NCBI RefSeq assembly: GCF_034676705.1
Contig: NZ_JAUCBS010000009.1
Coordinates: 186,001-250,000, forward strand
Reading direction: 5' to 3'
Source of the DNA: Gemmobacter sp.
GTDB lineage: Bacteria > Pseudomonadota > Alphaproteobacteria > Rhodobacterales > Rhodobacteraceae
Length of the DNA stretch: 64,000 nucleotides
Made by a program: the position numbers and the translations under genes. Shown here one piece after another: positions 34,989 to 44,044 of this stretch (position 1 is the first letter of the stretch; every line of letters starts with the position of its first letter). Under the pieces are notes generated by a model. The model saw only the letters and a program-made list of their open reading frames with translations, did not search any database and was not told the DNA's origin.

Positions 34989-36932
34989 ATGGCGATTGAC
35001 CAGCGCAACCTGTCGGTGCTTGCGAATTTCTGCGGGGCAGCGGCCGATGCCATGGCCTTTACCCTGATGCGCACCGCGCATTCGGCCTTTGTCAAGGAAA
35101 CCGAGGATTTTTCCTGCCAGATCGTGACAAAGGACGGCCTGGCCTTTGCCAACCCGCGCCAGTTCGGGGCGCCGTGGTACTCCGGCATCGACTATGGCCC
35201 CCTGCTGCGGATGTTCGATTACGCCGAAGGCGACATCTGCATCACCAACGACCCCTATGCGGGGCACGTCGCCACCCATACCCCCGACATCCACATCTGG
35301 AAGCCGGTGTTTCACGATGGCAGGCTGGCCTGCTTTGTGGTGGGCCATATCCACAACACCGATGTGGGCGGCGCGGTGCCGGCCAGCCTGTCGCGCAGCC
35401 TGTCCGAGATCGAACAGGAAGGCATCCGCATTCCGCCGGTGAAGCTGGTAGAGCGGGGCGTGATGAACGACTTCGTCGCCCGCGTGTTCCGCACCAATGT
35501 GCGGATGCCGGACCAGAACTGGGGCGACCTGACCGCGCAGATCGCATCGGTCAACATCGGCGAACGCAAGATCCACGAGATCATCCGCCGCTTTGGCTAT
35601 GACGATTTCATGGATGGGGTGGAACGCATCCTGGATTATGCCGAGGCACAGGCCCGCGCCATCCTGGCCCGGGTGCCGGACGGCGACTATTTCTTTGCCG
35701 ATTACGCCGACGAGGATTCAGTGGGCGGCAAGCCCTGCCGCATCGCCCTGACGCTGAAGGTGCGCGGCGATCAGGTGGTGCTGGATTACACCGGATCCGA
35801 TCCGCAGCTGGGATCGTCGCTGAACATGCCAACGGGCGGGGTGGAACGTCACCCGCTGGTCATGGTGGGGCTGACCTATGTGCTGTATACGCTGGACAAT
35901 TCGCTGCTGCTGAACGCCGGCACCCTGCGCCCCGCCCGCGCGGTGCTGCCCGCGGGCACGGTGGTCAACTGCCAGCGCCCGGCGGCGGTGGGCATGCGGT
36001 CGCTGACCTGCGCGATGACCCAGATCGTCACCGTCGGCGCCTTTGTGCAGGCACTGCCGGATCTGATGCCCGCCGCCTCGCCCGGCGGGAACGCGATCAT
36101 GAACGTCAAGACGGCGGCGCGGAACGGCAAGCCCATCATGGCCTCGATCGGGCCGGTGGGGGGCGGCGGCGGCGGCACGCCCTTTGGCGACGGGTCGGAC
36201 GGCGCGGGCGGCGCCACCGGGTTCCTGCGCAACACCCCCATCGAGATTACCGAGGCCGAAGTGCCCATCCGCTTCCTGCGCTATGGGCTGGAGCCCGATA
36301 CCGGCGCGCCGGGGCAGCATCGCGGCGGGCTGTCGGCGGTGATGGAATTCCGCATCGCCCAGCCCGAAACCGTGGTGACGGCGCGCAACCGCAACCGCTC
36401 GGTCATGCCGGGCTGGGGCGTGGCGGGGGCGCAGCCGGGCAAGGTGTCGCAGTTCATCCGCAACCCCGGCCCGCAGGAACAGCAGCTGCGCAACACCGAT
36501 CTGGTCGCCTGCCAGCCCGATGACGTGATCCGCGTCGTCGGCCCCGGTGCCGGCGGCTGGGGCCATCCGTTCGACCGCGACCCTGCCCGCGTCTTGCAGG
36601 ATGTGCGGCAGGGCTATGTCTCGGCCGCCAGCGCGCGGGCGGATTATGGCGTGATGCTGGAGGGCGACGGGGTGGACATGCCCGCCACCACCGCCCTGCG
36701 CGCCAGCCGCCTGCCGGTGGATAGCCCCTTCAGCTTTGGCGCCGAACGCATCGCCTTTGAACGGATCTGGACGCGGGAACGGTATGATCTGCTGACCGGC
36801 TTTCTGGCCGCGGTCCCGGTCGGCTGGCGGTTCTTTCTGAAACACCGGGTGTTCGATGCGGTCGCCGCCGCGCCCGATACCGCCGACCTGCCGGCGATCT
36901 TTGCCGATCTGCGCGCGCGGCATGGCCTATAA
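34989..36932 (+). CDS. hyuB: Hydantoinase/5-oxoprolinase subunit B
   Basis: Partner subunit of 647 residues, normal length. It begins with the usual TAHSAFVKETEDFSC, carries NDPYAGHVATHTPDIH (metal-binding His region), GHIHNTDVGG, and DYTGSDPQLGSSLN, and ends with the C-terminal domain YDLLTGFLAAVPVGWRFF. The ribosome site GGAG lies before ATG 34989. It forms a complex with HyuA to open a cyclic amide using ATP. It is followed by a LysR gene that probably regulates the pair. Confidence 0.88.
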   Translation: MAIDQRNLSVLANFCGAAADAMAFTLMRTAHSAFVKETEDFSCQIVTKDGLAFANPRQFGAPWYSGIDYGPLLRMFDYAEGDICITNDPYAGHVATHTPDIHIWKPVFHDGRLACFVVGHIHNTDVGGAVPASLSRSLSEIEQEGIRIPPVKLVERGVMNDFVARVFRTNVRMPDQNWGDLTAQIASVNIGERKIHEIIRRFGYDDFMDGVERILDYAEAQARAILARVPDGDYFFADYADEDSVGGKPCRIALTLKVRGDQVVLDYTGSDPQLGSSLNMPTGGVERHPLVMVGLTYVLYTLDNSLLLNAGTLRPARAVLPAGTVVNCQRPAAVGMRSLTCAMTQIVTVGAFVQALPDLMPAASPGGNAIMNVKTAARNGKPIMASIGPVGGGGGGTPFGDGSDGAGGATGFLRNTPIEITEAEVPIRFLRYGLEPDTGAPGQHRGGLSAVMEFRIAQPETVVTARNRNRSVMPGWGVAGAQPGKVSQFIRNPGPQEQQLRNTDLVACQPDDVIRVVGPGAGGWGHPFDRDPARVLQDVRQGYVSAASARADYGVMLEGDGVDMPATTALRASRLPVDSPFSFGAERIAFERIWTRERYDLLTGFLAAVPVGWRFFLKHRVFDAVAAAPDTADLPAIFADLRARHGL

Positions 36933-36992
36933 GCCGGTTGTGCCCGCCCCGGCCCTGTGGGACGTTCCGCCCATGGGGCAAGGCAGGGCACG

Positions 36993-37865
36993 ATGAACGC
37001 ACGGCAGCTGGAGGTGTTTCGGGCCATCATGCGCGACGGGTCGGTGACCGGCGCGGCCAATACGCTGGCCGTGTCGCAACCCGCCGTCAGCAAGGTGCTG
37101 CACCATCTGGAAAGCCAGCTGAACTACCGCCTGTTCGAACGCATCGGCGGTCGTCTGGTGCCCACGATGGAAGCGCAGCTGCTGTATGACGATGCCGACC
37201 GCGTGTTCCGCGAGATCGAAAGCCTCAAGCATCTGGCGCGCACCATCGGCGAACACAAGATCGGCCTGCTGCGCATCGGGGCCAGCCCGCCCATCACCTA
37301 TTCCGTGCTGGCCCAGGCGCTGGTGCAGTTCCGCGCCGGGCATCCCACGGTCAAGGTGCATCTGCACGCCTTGCCGAAAAAGGAAATCACCGAACAGCTG
37401 GTGGTGGGCGAGATCGACCTGGCCGTCACCCTGTCCACCATCCAGGCGCCGACCGTGCGGTCCGAGATTCTGGCGCCGATCCCCGTGATGGTCGTGCTGC
37501 GCGAGGATGATCCGCTGGCCGCCCTGCCCGAAATCTCGCCCCCCGACCTGCTGGGGCGCGCGCTGATTTCCTATGGCAACCATGCCGATGTGGCCCCCGC
37601 GCTGAATGCCGCGTTCGAACAGTTCGGCCAGCAACGCGAGGTGTCGATCCAGATCGGATCCTCGATCGGGGCGGTGCCGCTGGTGTCGGGCGGGCTGGGC
37701 ATCGGGCTGGTGGACGGGCTGGTGCGCTGGAACAGCTTTGCCGGGCTGGTCGCGCGGCCCTTTGCGCCGCGGGTCAACATGAACGTGGCGATTTCCACCA
37801 ATTCCGCCCGCCCGCTGTCGCGCTATTACGACCCGTTCCTGAAATCCATCCGGGCGCTGCTGTAA
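36993..37865 (+). CDS. LysR-family transcriptional regulator
   Basis: Regulator of 290 residues: winged HTH at 1-60 (RQLEVFRAIMRDGSVTGAAN, then TLAVSQPAVSKVLHHLE) and a periplasmic-binding-protein-like effector domain (about 90-285). The start is ATG 36993. It lies 60 bp after hyuB on the same strand, unusual for LysR genes, which are mostly divergent from their targets. It is a paralogue of the LysR at 41403. Both are NocR/OccR-like, a subgroup that often responds to opine-type or amino-acid ligands; that subgroup call is by eye. Confidence 0.83.
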   Translation: MNARQLEVFRAIMRDGSVTGAANTLAVSQPAVSKVLHHLESQLNYRLFERIGGRLVPTMEAQLLYDDADRVFREIESLKHLARTIGEHKIGLLRIGASPPITYSVLAQALVQFRAGHPTVKVHLHALPKKEITEQLVVGEIDLAVTLSTIQAPTVRSEILAPIPVMVVLREDDPLAALPEISPPDLLGRALISYGNHADVAPALNAAFEQFGQQREVSIQIGSSIGAVPLVSGGLGIGLVDGLVRWNSFAGLVARPFAPRVNMNVAISTNSARPLSRYYDPFLKSIRALL

Positions 37866-37991
37866 CCGCCGCCACAGGAACTTTGGCCGGCCGCCTGCGA
37901 AACGCCAGATCCTGCCGTGCGCCGGGGCGGTCCGGGGCTGGTCGGCCGGCGTGGCCCGTGCCAAGATTGCCCCGAAGCACGGGGAGAGCGC

Positions 37992-38873
37992 ATGTCGCAG
38001 CACGACTCCATGGATCTGGACCACTATTCGGTCACCGCCCGGCCGCTGGCCGATGGCGACCTGCCGCGCCTGCACGAACTGACCGTGGGCGTCGGCTGGC
38101 CCCACCGGACCGAGGATCTGCGCCTGCTGATGAGCGTGGCGCAAGGCTATGTCGCCTGCGACGAGATCGGCCGCGTCAGCGGGTCTGCGCTGTGGTTCCC
38201 GATGGGCGATGGCGCGGCCAGCATCGGCATGGTCATCACCACCCCGCGCATGCAGTCGCGCGGCGCCGGGCGCTGGCTGATGGAACTGGTGCTGCGCGAT
38301 GCGGGTGACCGCGAAATCGTGCTGAACGCCACGCCGCAGGGGATCCGGCTGTATGAACAGCTGGGCTTTCACACCACCCAGATCGGCCACCAGCGGCAGG
38401 GAGAGGCGCTGCTGCCCCCGCCCGCGCCGCCGCCCGCCGGCCTGACCCTGCGCGCCCTGACCCCGGCCGACCTGCCCGCCCTGCTGGCCCTGGACCGCGC
38501 GGCAACGGGGCACGACCGGCAGGCCGCGCTGAACGCCGTGCTGCCGCTGTCGGATGGCGTGGGGCTGGAGGATGGATCCGGCGCGCTGGTGGGCTATGCC
38601 CTGTCGCGCATGTTCGGGCGCGGGCAGCTGATCGGCCCGCTGGTCGCCCGCACCGATGCCGAGGCGATGGCCCTGGCCGCCCATTTCGTCACCGCCCACG
38701 CCGGCCAGTTCCTGCGGCTGGACACGCTGGTGCTGGACGGGCCGTTCGCCGGTTTCCTCGACCGCTGCGGATTGCCGGTGGCGGGCAGCATGACCCACAT
38801 GTGGCTGAACCGCCGCCCGCGCGCGGCCACCGACCAGCGCAGCTATGCGATGATCAGCCAGGCGTTGAACTGA
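37992..38873 (+). CDS. Two-domain GNAT acetyltransferase (YitH-like)
   Basis: Protein of 293 residues, paralogue of the one at 11809. The first domain has the acetyl-CoA loop SRGAGRWLM (about residue 91) and YEQLGFHTTQ; the second has GRGQLIGPLVARTDAEA (about 213-230). The start is ATG 37992 after GGGGAGAG. It is followed by two hairpins and the convergent Lrp gene. The substrate is unknown. Confidence 0.8.
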   Translation: MSQHDSMDLDHYSVTARPLADGDLPRLHELTVGVGWPHRTEDLRLLMSVAQGYVACDEIGRVSGSALWFPMGDGAASIGMVITTPRMQSRGAGRWLMELVLRDAGDREIVLNATPQGIRLYEQLGFHTTQIGHQRQGEALLPPPAPPPAGLTLRALTPADLPALLALDRAATGHDRQAALNAVLPLSDGVGLEDGSGALVGYALSRMFGRGQLIGPLVARTDAEAMALAAHFVTAHAGQFLRLDTLVLDGPFAGFLDRCGLPVAGSMTHMWLNRRPRAATDQRSYAMISQALN

Positions 38874-38894
38874 GCGGGGGGGGTCGGCCCCCCC

Positions 38895-38991
38895 TCCCTC
38901 TCCCACAAGGGGGGAGGGAAGCGCCCCATCAACAAGGCCAGCGCAAGCCGGACCGGGCTGCGCGCCTCCCCCTCCCCCTCGTGGGGAGGGG
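38895..38991. terminator. Pair of GC-rich hairpins between convergent genes
   Basis: Hairpin one: TCCCTCTCCC (38895-38904) with GGGGGAGGGA (38910-38919). Hairpin two: CCCCTCCCC (38969-38977) with GGGGAGGGG (38983-38991), a perfect 9-bp stem. Both share the CCTCCC/GGGAGG theme and lie between the GNAT stop and the Lrp stop. Neither has a T-tract. They probably mark both mRNA ends and look like a dispersed repeat family. Confidence 0.55.
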
Positions 38992-39025
38992 ATGGGGGAG
39001 GGGGGCCCACCGTCCCGGCCCCCCC

Positions 39026-39517
39026 CTAATCCTCGTCCCGCTCGAAGATCTGGCGCAGCGGCACCGGCTGGCGGCGGATCGGGGTCTTGATCACCACATA
39101 GCTGAAATATTGCGCGATGCCGGTGTTGTCGTCGGTCAGCGCCTCGATGATCGACTGGTAATGCGACAGGTCGCGCACCACGAAGGTGACCAGATAGTCG
39201 AACCCGCCGCTGATCAGGTGGCATTCCACCACCTCGCGGAACTTGCGCAACCGGGTTTCGAACCGCTGGAAATTCTCGGCCCGGTGCTTTTCCAGCGTCA
39301 CCTCGACCAGAATCGTCAGGCTGTCGCCCAGCTTGCGCAGATCCAGATCGGCGGAATAGCCGGTGATGAAGCCTTCGGCCTGCAACCGTTTCACCCGCAT
39401 CAGGCAGGGCGAGGGCGACAGGCCCACCGCATCGGCCAGCTGCGCATTGGTGATCCGCCCGTTCTGCTGCAACTGGGTCAGGATGTTCATGTCGATGCGG
39501 TCAAGTCGGGCGGCCAA
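39026..39517 (-). CDS. Lrp/AsnC family transcriptional regulator
   Basis: Regulator of 163 residues: N-terminal HTH (LDRIDMNILTQLQQNGRITN, about 5-24, followed by SPSPCLMRVKRLQAEG) and a C-terminal RAM effector-binding domain with FDYLVTFVVRDLSHYQ. The start is TTG at 39517, preceded by AAGGACAG at suitable spacing; the nearest ATG upstream is out of frame. It responds to an amino acid and could regulate the oxidases and aminotransferases nearby. It is divergent from the HAD-type gene at 39725. Confidence 0.83.
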   Translation of the reverse strand: MAARLDRIDMNILTQLQQNGRITNAQLADAVGLSPSPCLMRVKRLQAEGFITGYSADLDLRKLGDSLTILVEVTLEKHRAENFQRFETRLRKFREVVECHLISGGFDYLVTFVVRDLSHYQSIIEALTDDNTGIAQYFSYVVIKTPIRRQPVPLRQIFERDED

Positions 39518-39724
39518 GGGCGCTGTCCTTCATGGCGTTGCGGCGCTTTGCGGTTCTAGGCCGGGGGCGGGGTTTGCGTCCAGCCCTGCCGGGGCGCCCG
39601 GCGGGGACGGCATGCTGAATCGTGGCCCCAATTCGGAACGATATTGTGCCGGGGTGCCCGATTGGCCCGCCCCCGCGCCGCGCCGCTGCGCTAGCTTCGG
39701 CAGGACAGCACAGGCGAGGACACC

Positions 39725-40393
39725 ATGCCCCAGTTCACCCCGAAATTCATCACCTTTGACTGCTATGGCACGCTGACCAATTTCGACATGGCCGGCGGGG
39801 CGCGCATCGTCTACGGCGACCGGCTGACGCCCGACCAGATGGCCGCCTTCATCGAAAGCTTTCGCGGCTACCGGATCGACGAAATCCTCGGCCCGTGGAA
39901 ACCCTTCCGCGAGGTGGTCTGCAACGCGGTCGAACGGGCCTGCAAGAAGCACCGCATCCAGTTCGACCGCGCCGATGGCGAACGGATCTACGCCATGGTT
40001 CCCACCTGGGGCCCGCACCCGGACGTGACCGAAGGGCTGGCGAGGATCGCCGGCAAGATCCCGCTGGTGATCCTGTCGAACGCCGCCAACGAACAGATCC
40101 ACCACAACGTCGCGCTGCACAAGGTGCCGTTCCACAAGGTGCTGACGGCCGAGGATGCGCAGGCCTACAAGCCGCGCTACCGCGCCTTCGAATTCATGCT
40201 GGATACGCTGGGCTGCGGGCCCGAGGACATCCTGCATGTGTCGTCGTCGTTCCGCTATGACCTGATGACGGCGTATGACCTGGGGATCAAGGCCAAGGCC
40301 TGGGTCAACCGCGGGCATGAACCGGCGAACCCGTTCTATGGCTATGCCGAAATCCCCGATATCCGGGGCCTGCCGGGCCTCGTCGGCCTCTGA
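39725..40393 (+). CDS. Haloacid dehalogenase type II-like HAD hydrolase
   Basis: HAD-superfamily protein of 222 residues. The nucleophile is Asp12 in FDCYGTL, motif II is LSNAANEQ, the motif III Lys is in AYKPRYRAFEF, and the final acidic region is VSSSFRYDLMTAYDLG. This is the arrangement of type II L-2-haloacid dehalogenases (about 220-230 residues). Many such proteins in catabolic regions act on other hydroxy or phosphorylated acids, so dehalogenation is only one option. An imperfect palindrome with an ATAT centre lies upstream at 39634-39651. Confidence 0.82.
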   Translation: MPQFTPKFITFDCYGTLTNFDMAGGARIVYGDRLTPDQMAAFIESFRGYRIDEILGPWKPFREVVCNAVERACKKHRIQFDRADGERIYAMVPTWGPHPDVTEGLARIAGKIPLVILSNAANEQIHHNVALHKVPFHKVLTAEDAQAYKPRYRAFEFMLDTLGCGPEDILHVSSSFRYDLMTAYDLGIKAKAWVNRGHEPANPFYGYAEIPDIRGLPGLVGL

Positions 40394-40446
40394 CCCCGCT
40401 GGGGCGTGCAGGCCGCCGGGGGCAGCCGGCACGACATCGGGCGCGG

Positions 40447-41280
40447 TCATTCCCAGGTTTCGACCCATGCGGGGCTGAAGATGCGCCCGTCGGGCCGTGC
40501 CAGGGCGGAAACCGCCGCCATGTCGGCGGCGTCCAGCGCGAAATCGGCAATGTCGATGTTCTGCGCCACCCGGCCGGGGTTGCTGGACCGCGGAATGGCA
40601 ACCGTGCCCTGCTGCACATGCCAGCGCAGCACCACCTGCGCCGGCGTCTTGCCATGCCGGGCGGCAAGGGTGGCCAGCGCCGGATCGTCCAGCAGGTTGC
40701 CGCTGCCGATCGGGGCATAGCCCACCAGCGCGATGCCATGCCGCCGGCAGGCCGCGATCAGCGCCGACTGGTCCAGCCGGGGATGGTGTTCACACTGGTT
40801 GGCCACCAGCGGTTCATCCGCCAGGGCAACCGCATGGTCCAGCCGGCTGGCCGAGAAATTCGACACGCCGATATGCCGCGCCAGGCCGTCGCGCCGGGCC
40901 TGGCACAGCGCGCCGATGGTTTCCGCCAGCGGCACCGCCGGGTTGGGCCAGTGGATCAGCAACAGGTCCACCGGACCCACGCCCAGCACCTGAACGCTAC
41001 GCTCGGCCGACCGGCGAAAGGCATCGGCGGTCAGTTCGGTATGCCAGACCTTGGTGGTCAGGAAATACTCGTCCCGCGCCAGCCCGCTGGCGCGCAGCGC
41101 GGCGCCCACGCCGGCCTCGTTCTCATACCTGGGGGCGGTATCGAAATGGCGGTAGCCCGCATCTGCCGCCGCCTGGATGGACGCCGCCAGCACATCGCCC
41201 TGCAACTGCCAGGTACCAAGGCCGATGGGCGGAATCGACGCGCCATTGGCGGCGACGCGGGGCAGGGAAGATGCGGTCAT
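40447..41280 (-). CDS. Aldo/keto reductase
   Basis: NADPH-dependent reductase of 277 residues with the full AKR tetrad: Asp47 and Tyr52 (FDTAPRYENE), Lys77 (TTKVWH) and His110 (LLIHWPNP). The cofactor loop near the C-terminus, AIPRSSNPGRVAQN, is also present. It resembles 2,5-diketo-gluconate reductase-type enzymes and would reduce an aldehyde or ketone. The start is ATG 41280 after AGAAGGA. It is divergent from the LysR gene at 41403, its likely regulator. Confidence 0.86.
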   Translation of the reverse strand: MTASSLPRVAANGASIPPIGLGTWQLQGDVLAASIQAAADAGYRHFDTAPRYENEAGVGAALRASGLARDEYFLTTKVWHTELTADAFRRSAERSVQVLGVGPVDLLLIHWPNPAVPLAETIGALCQARRDGLARHIGVSNFSASRLDHAVALADEPLVANQCEHHPRLDQSALIAACRRHGIALVGYAPIGSGNLLDDPALATLAARHGKTPAQVVLRWHVQQGTVAIPRSSNPGRVAQNIDIADFALDAADMAAVSALARPDGRIFSPAWVETWE

Positions 41281-41402
41281 GGGACTGGTCCTTCTGGTGT
41301 ATCCGGCGGCCGGGGCATGGCCGCCCTTGTCAACGCCCCCGCAAGGGGGTTCCATGCCACCATCCCGGCCCCCGCATTGCCGCGACCAGTCAGGAGTGCA
41401 TG

Positions 41403-42305
41403 ATGCGCGCGCGACAACTTGAAGTCTTCTGCATGCTGATGCGCTGCGGCACCGTGACAGGGGCTGCGGCGATGCTCAATATCTCGCAGCCCGCGCTGAG
41501 CCAGATTCTGCTGCATGCCGAGGACCAGCTGGGATTCAAGCTGTTCAACCGGGTGCGCGGCCGCCTGGTGCCCACGCAAGAGGCCGAAGAGCTTTACCCC
41601 GAGGCCGAGCGGATCTTTTCCGAACTGGGCGCCTTGCGGCGGCGCACCACAGACATGCGGTTCGGGCGCACCGGCCTTGTCCGGCTGGGCGCATCGGCCC
41701 CGCCCGCCATGGCCATCGTGCCCAAGGCGCTGATGGCCTTTCGCGAGGCGCATCCCGATATCGTCGTGCGGTCGCTGATCGCGCCCATGCTCAGCGTGGT
41801 CGAGATGCTGCGCAATGGCGAGATTTCGATGGGCATCGTGATGAACAACATGCCCCACCATGACATCGACGTGGAAACGGTCGGCCATGTCGATCTGGTC
41901 TGCGTGATGCCCGAAGGCCACCCGCTGGCGGCGCGCGAGGTGGTGGGATTCGCTGATCTGCGGCAGGATACGCTGATCTCCTATCGTGCCGATACGCTGC
42001 CCGCCCGCCTGCTGGCCAGCGCCGCCGAGGCCGAGGATCAGGATTTCGCCCCGGGGATTGAAATTGACGTGTCGATGACCGCGCTGCCCTTCGTGCGGGG
42101 CGGGCTGGGGGTGGCGGTGGTGGACGGGTTGTTGCCCTGGACCGAATTCCCCGGCATCGCCTGCCGCCCGCTGCGCCCGCGCATCACGGTGCCCATCGCC
42201 TTCCTGACGCACAAAAGCCGCCCGCTGACCGGCGGCACGGCGCTGATGCGCGACTACCTGCGCACGGTCTGCACCACGCTGGGCCCCGGGGTCCGACGGG
42301 TGTAG
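41403..42305 (+). CDS. LysR-family transcriptional regulator
   Basis: Regulator of 300 residues: HTH (RARQLEVFCMLMRCGTVTGA, then MLNISQPALSQILLH) and a C-terminal ligand domain. Two ATGs in tandem (41400, 41403) are possible; 41403 gives the better 6-bp spacing from CAGGAG. It is close in layout to the LysR at 36993. It is divergent from the aldo/keto reductase and abuts the decayed hyuB remnant, which ends 6 bp after its stop on the other strand. Confidence 0.84.
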   Translation: MRARQLEVFCMLMRCGTVTGAAAMLNISQPALSQILLHAEDQLGFKLFNRVRGRLVPTQEAEELYPEAERIFSELGALRRRTTDMRFGRTGLVRLGASAPPAMAIVPKALMAFREAHPDIVVRSLIAPMLSVVEMLRNGEISMGIVMNNMPHHDIDVETVGHVDLVCVMPEGHPLAAREVVGFADLRQDTLISYRADTLPARLLASAAEAEDQDFAPGIEIDVSMTALPFVRGGLGVAVVDGLLPWTEFPGIACRPLRPRITVPIAFLTHKSRPLTGGTALMRDYLRTVCTTLGPGVRRV

Positions 42306-42310
42306 GCCTG

Positions 42311-42653
42311 TCACGCCGCCACCTCGGGCAGTTCGGGATAGCGCGCGCGCATCCGGGCTAGGCGTTTGTCACGGCGGCGGTCTCGTCGCCGGTGGCCGGG
42401 GTATCGCCCAGCTTACGCATCAGGGTGTGCTTGGTGAAATACCGCCCGCTGACCGGAATGGCGTCAACGCCTGATGGCGGGCCGGGGTCCAGACCGCATA
42501 CGCCGCCAGGCGGTTGGCACGGAACCCGGTTTCGGGCGGCCGCCCGACCCGGATCGCGGCACGGGCGGCAGTTTGTCCATAAGCCGCTGAATCTCAACGC
42601 TATTGATGGGTCTGGCAGCATGTCCCCCCCGGCGGCGGCCCCGGCGTGGTGAT
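42311..42653 (-). pseudogene. Decayed C-terminal remnant of a third hydantoinase B gene
   Basis: No intact gene lies here, but three minus-strand frames in order match the HyuB C-terminus. They are ITTPG followed by a glycine-rich run (about 42640), then GQTAARAAIRVGRPPE and FRANRLAAYAVWTPARHQAL, then GRYFTKHTLMRKLG, and finally RLARMRARYPELP before a stop at 42311. The intact neighbour at 44352 has WTPAAYDRLT, HWRFFAKTEIFRRM and RARFPDMP in the same order. Several frameshifts and roughly 95 missing bases show it is non-functional. It lies directly downstream of the hydantoinase/opine-oxidase operon. Confidence 0.7.
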
Positions 42654-42676
42654 CTGCCGTGCAAGGCGGGCCGTGG

Positions 42677-44044
42677 TCAGCCCTGATCGTGCAGCGCGGC
42701 CAGCGGGCCGGCAGGTGCGGGGCGCACCGGGGCCTGATCGCGCAGCCGGCCCACCTGCGCGGGGCTGGTGCCGCCATGGGCCGCGATCAGTTCGGCCGCA
42801 GCCAGCTGGCAGAACCGGCCCTGACAGCGCCCCATGCCGATGCGGCCCAGGGATTTCACGCGGTTCGCCTCGGCCCCGCCATGATCCACGGTGGCGCGCA
42901 GCGTGCCGGCGGTGATGCCTTCGCAGCGGCAGACGACCGTTGCGTCGGGCAGGGCGCGCACCATGGCGGCCGGCCAGGGAAAGGCGCGGGCGATGCCGTG
43001 GGCAAACCGCTCCAGCCGGTCCAGCCGGGCCAGATCGGCGGCGGTATCGGGTGCGGGGCGCCCCATGTCGGCCAGACAGGCGGCGGCGGCCAGCCGGCCC
43101 GCCACCTCGGCCCCGTCGGCGCCCAGAATGCGCAGGCCGTCGCCCGCCAGATAGACCCCCGGCCGCAGCCGCCCCTTGCGGTCGGTGCGGGGCAACCACT
43201 GCGCCCAGACCTCGTTGTAATCGAACTGCGCCCCGGCCAGCCCTGCCAGCTGGGTTTCCGCCCGCAGGTGCCAGCCCATGCCCACCATGTCGCAATCGGT
43301 GCGCATCGGGTGCCCGCTGGCCGTGGACCAGTGCAGGGCGACGGGGCCGGTGGCATCGGCCTCGATCCGGTGCAGGGTGACACCGGCATGATAGCGCCGC
43401 CCCAGCCGCGCCCGCATGGCCACCCCGCGCAGGGCAAAGACCGGACGGGCCAGCATGCCCGGCAGCGCCCTGGCCTGTGCCGACAGCGGCGCGGTATCCA
43501 GCACCGCCGCCACCTCTGCCCCGGCCTTCAGCAGCTGACAGGCCACCAGCGTCAGCAGCGGCCCGGATCCCGCCAGCACGATCCGCTGCCCCAGCGCCAC
43601 CCCCTGCGCCTTCAGCGCGATCTGCGTGGCGCCAAGGCTGTAGACACCGGGCGCCTGCCAGCCGGGCAGCGGGGCCAGCCGGTCGGTCGCGCCGGTGGCC
43701 AGGATCAGGTGATCATACGGCACAATCTGCGCGCCCTCTGGCCCGGCCACATGGGCGCCTGTCGCCGAAAACCCCAGGACGGAACTTTGCGGCACATGGT
43801 CCACCCGCCCCTCGGCCACCAGCCGGTCAAAGACCGCATGCAGCGCGCGGGCCTTGGGCGCCTCGGGGCCATACAGGGTTTCCGGCGGGCGGGTGAAGCC
43901 CACAGGCGGGCGACGGTAGATCTGGCCACCGGCCCGCGCGCCTTCGTCCACCACCACGGGCCGCAGCCCCGCCGCCACCAGCGTTTGCGCCGCGCGGATG
44001 CCGGCAGGCCCCGCCCCCACGATCAGGACGCGCGGATCGGTCAT
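42677..44044 (-). CDS. FAD/NAD(P)-binding oxidoreductase with BFD-type [2Fe-2S] domain (HcnB/OoxA-like)
   Basis: Flavoprotein of 455 residues. The FAD motif is GAGPAG near the N-terminus and a second nucleotide site is LAGSGPLLTL. In the last 100 residues a Cys-x-Cys (CRCEGIT) and a Cys-x4-Cys (GRCQGRFC) form a bacterioferredoxin-ferredoxin-like cluster site. This is the alpha-subunit design of hydrogen cyanide synthase HcnB, octopine/nopaline oxidase OoxA and dye-linked proline dehydrogenase. The start is ATG 44044, overlapping the small [2Fe-2S] gene (ATGA). A beta subunit of HcnC/OoxB type is nearby at 48685. Confidence 0.85.
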   Translation of the reverse strand: MTDPRVLIVGAGPAGIRAAQTLVAAGLRPVVVDEGARAGGQIYRRPPVGFTRPPETLYGPEAPKARALHAVFDRLVAEGRVDHVPQSSVLGFSATGAHVAGPEGAQIVPYDHLILATGATDRLAPLPGWQAPGVYSLGATQIALKAQGVALGQRIVLAGSGPLLTLVACQLLKAGAEVAAVLDTAPLSAQARALPGMLARPVFALRGVAMRARLGRRYHAGVTLHRIEADATGPVALHWSTASGHPMRTDCDMVGMGWHLRAETQLAGLAGAQFDYNEVWAQWLPRTDRKGRLRPGVYLAGDGLRILGADGAEVAGRLAAAACLADMGRPAPDTAADLARLDRLERFAHGIARAFPWPAAMVRALPDATVVCRCEGITAGTLRATVDHGGAEANRVKSLGRIGMGRCQGRFCQLAAAELIAAHGGTSPAQVGRLRDQAPVRPAPAGPLAALHDQG

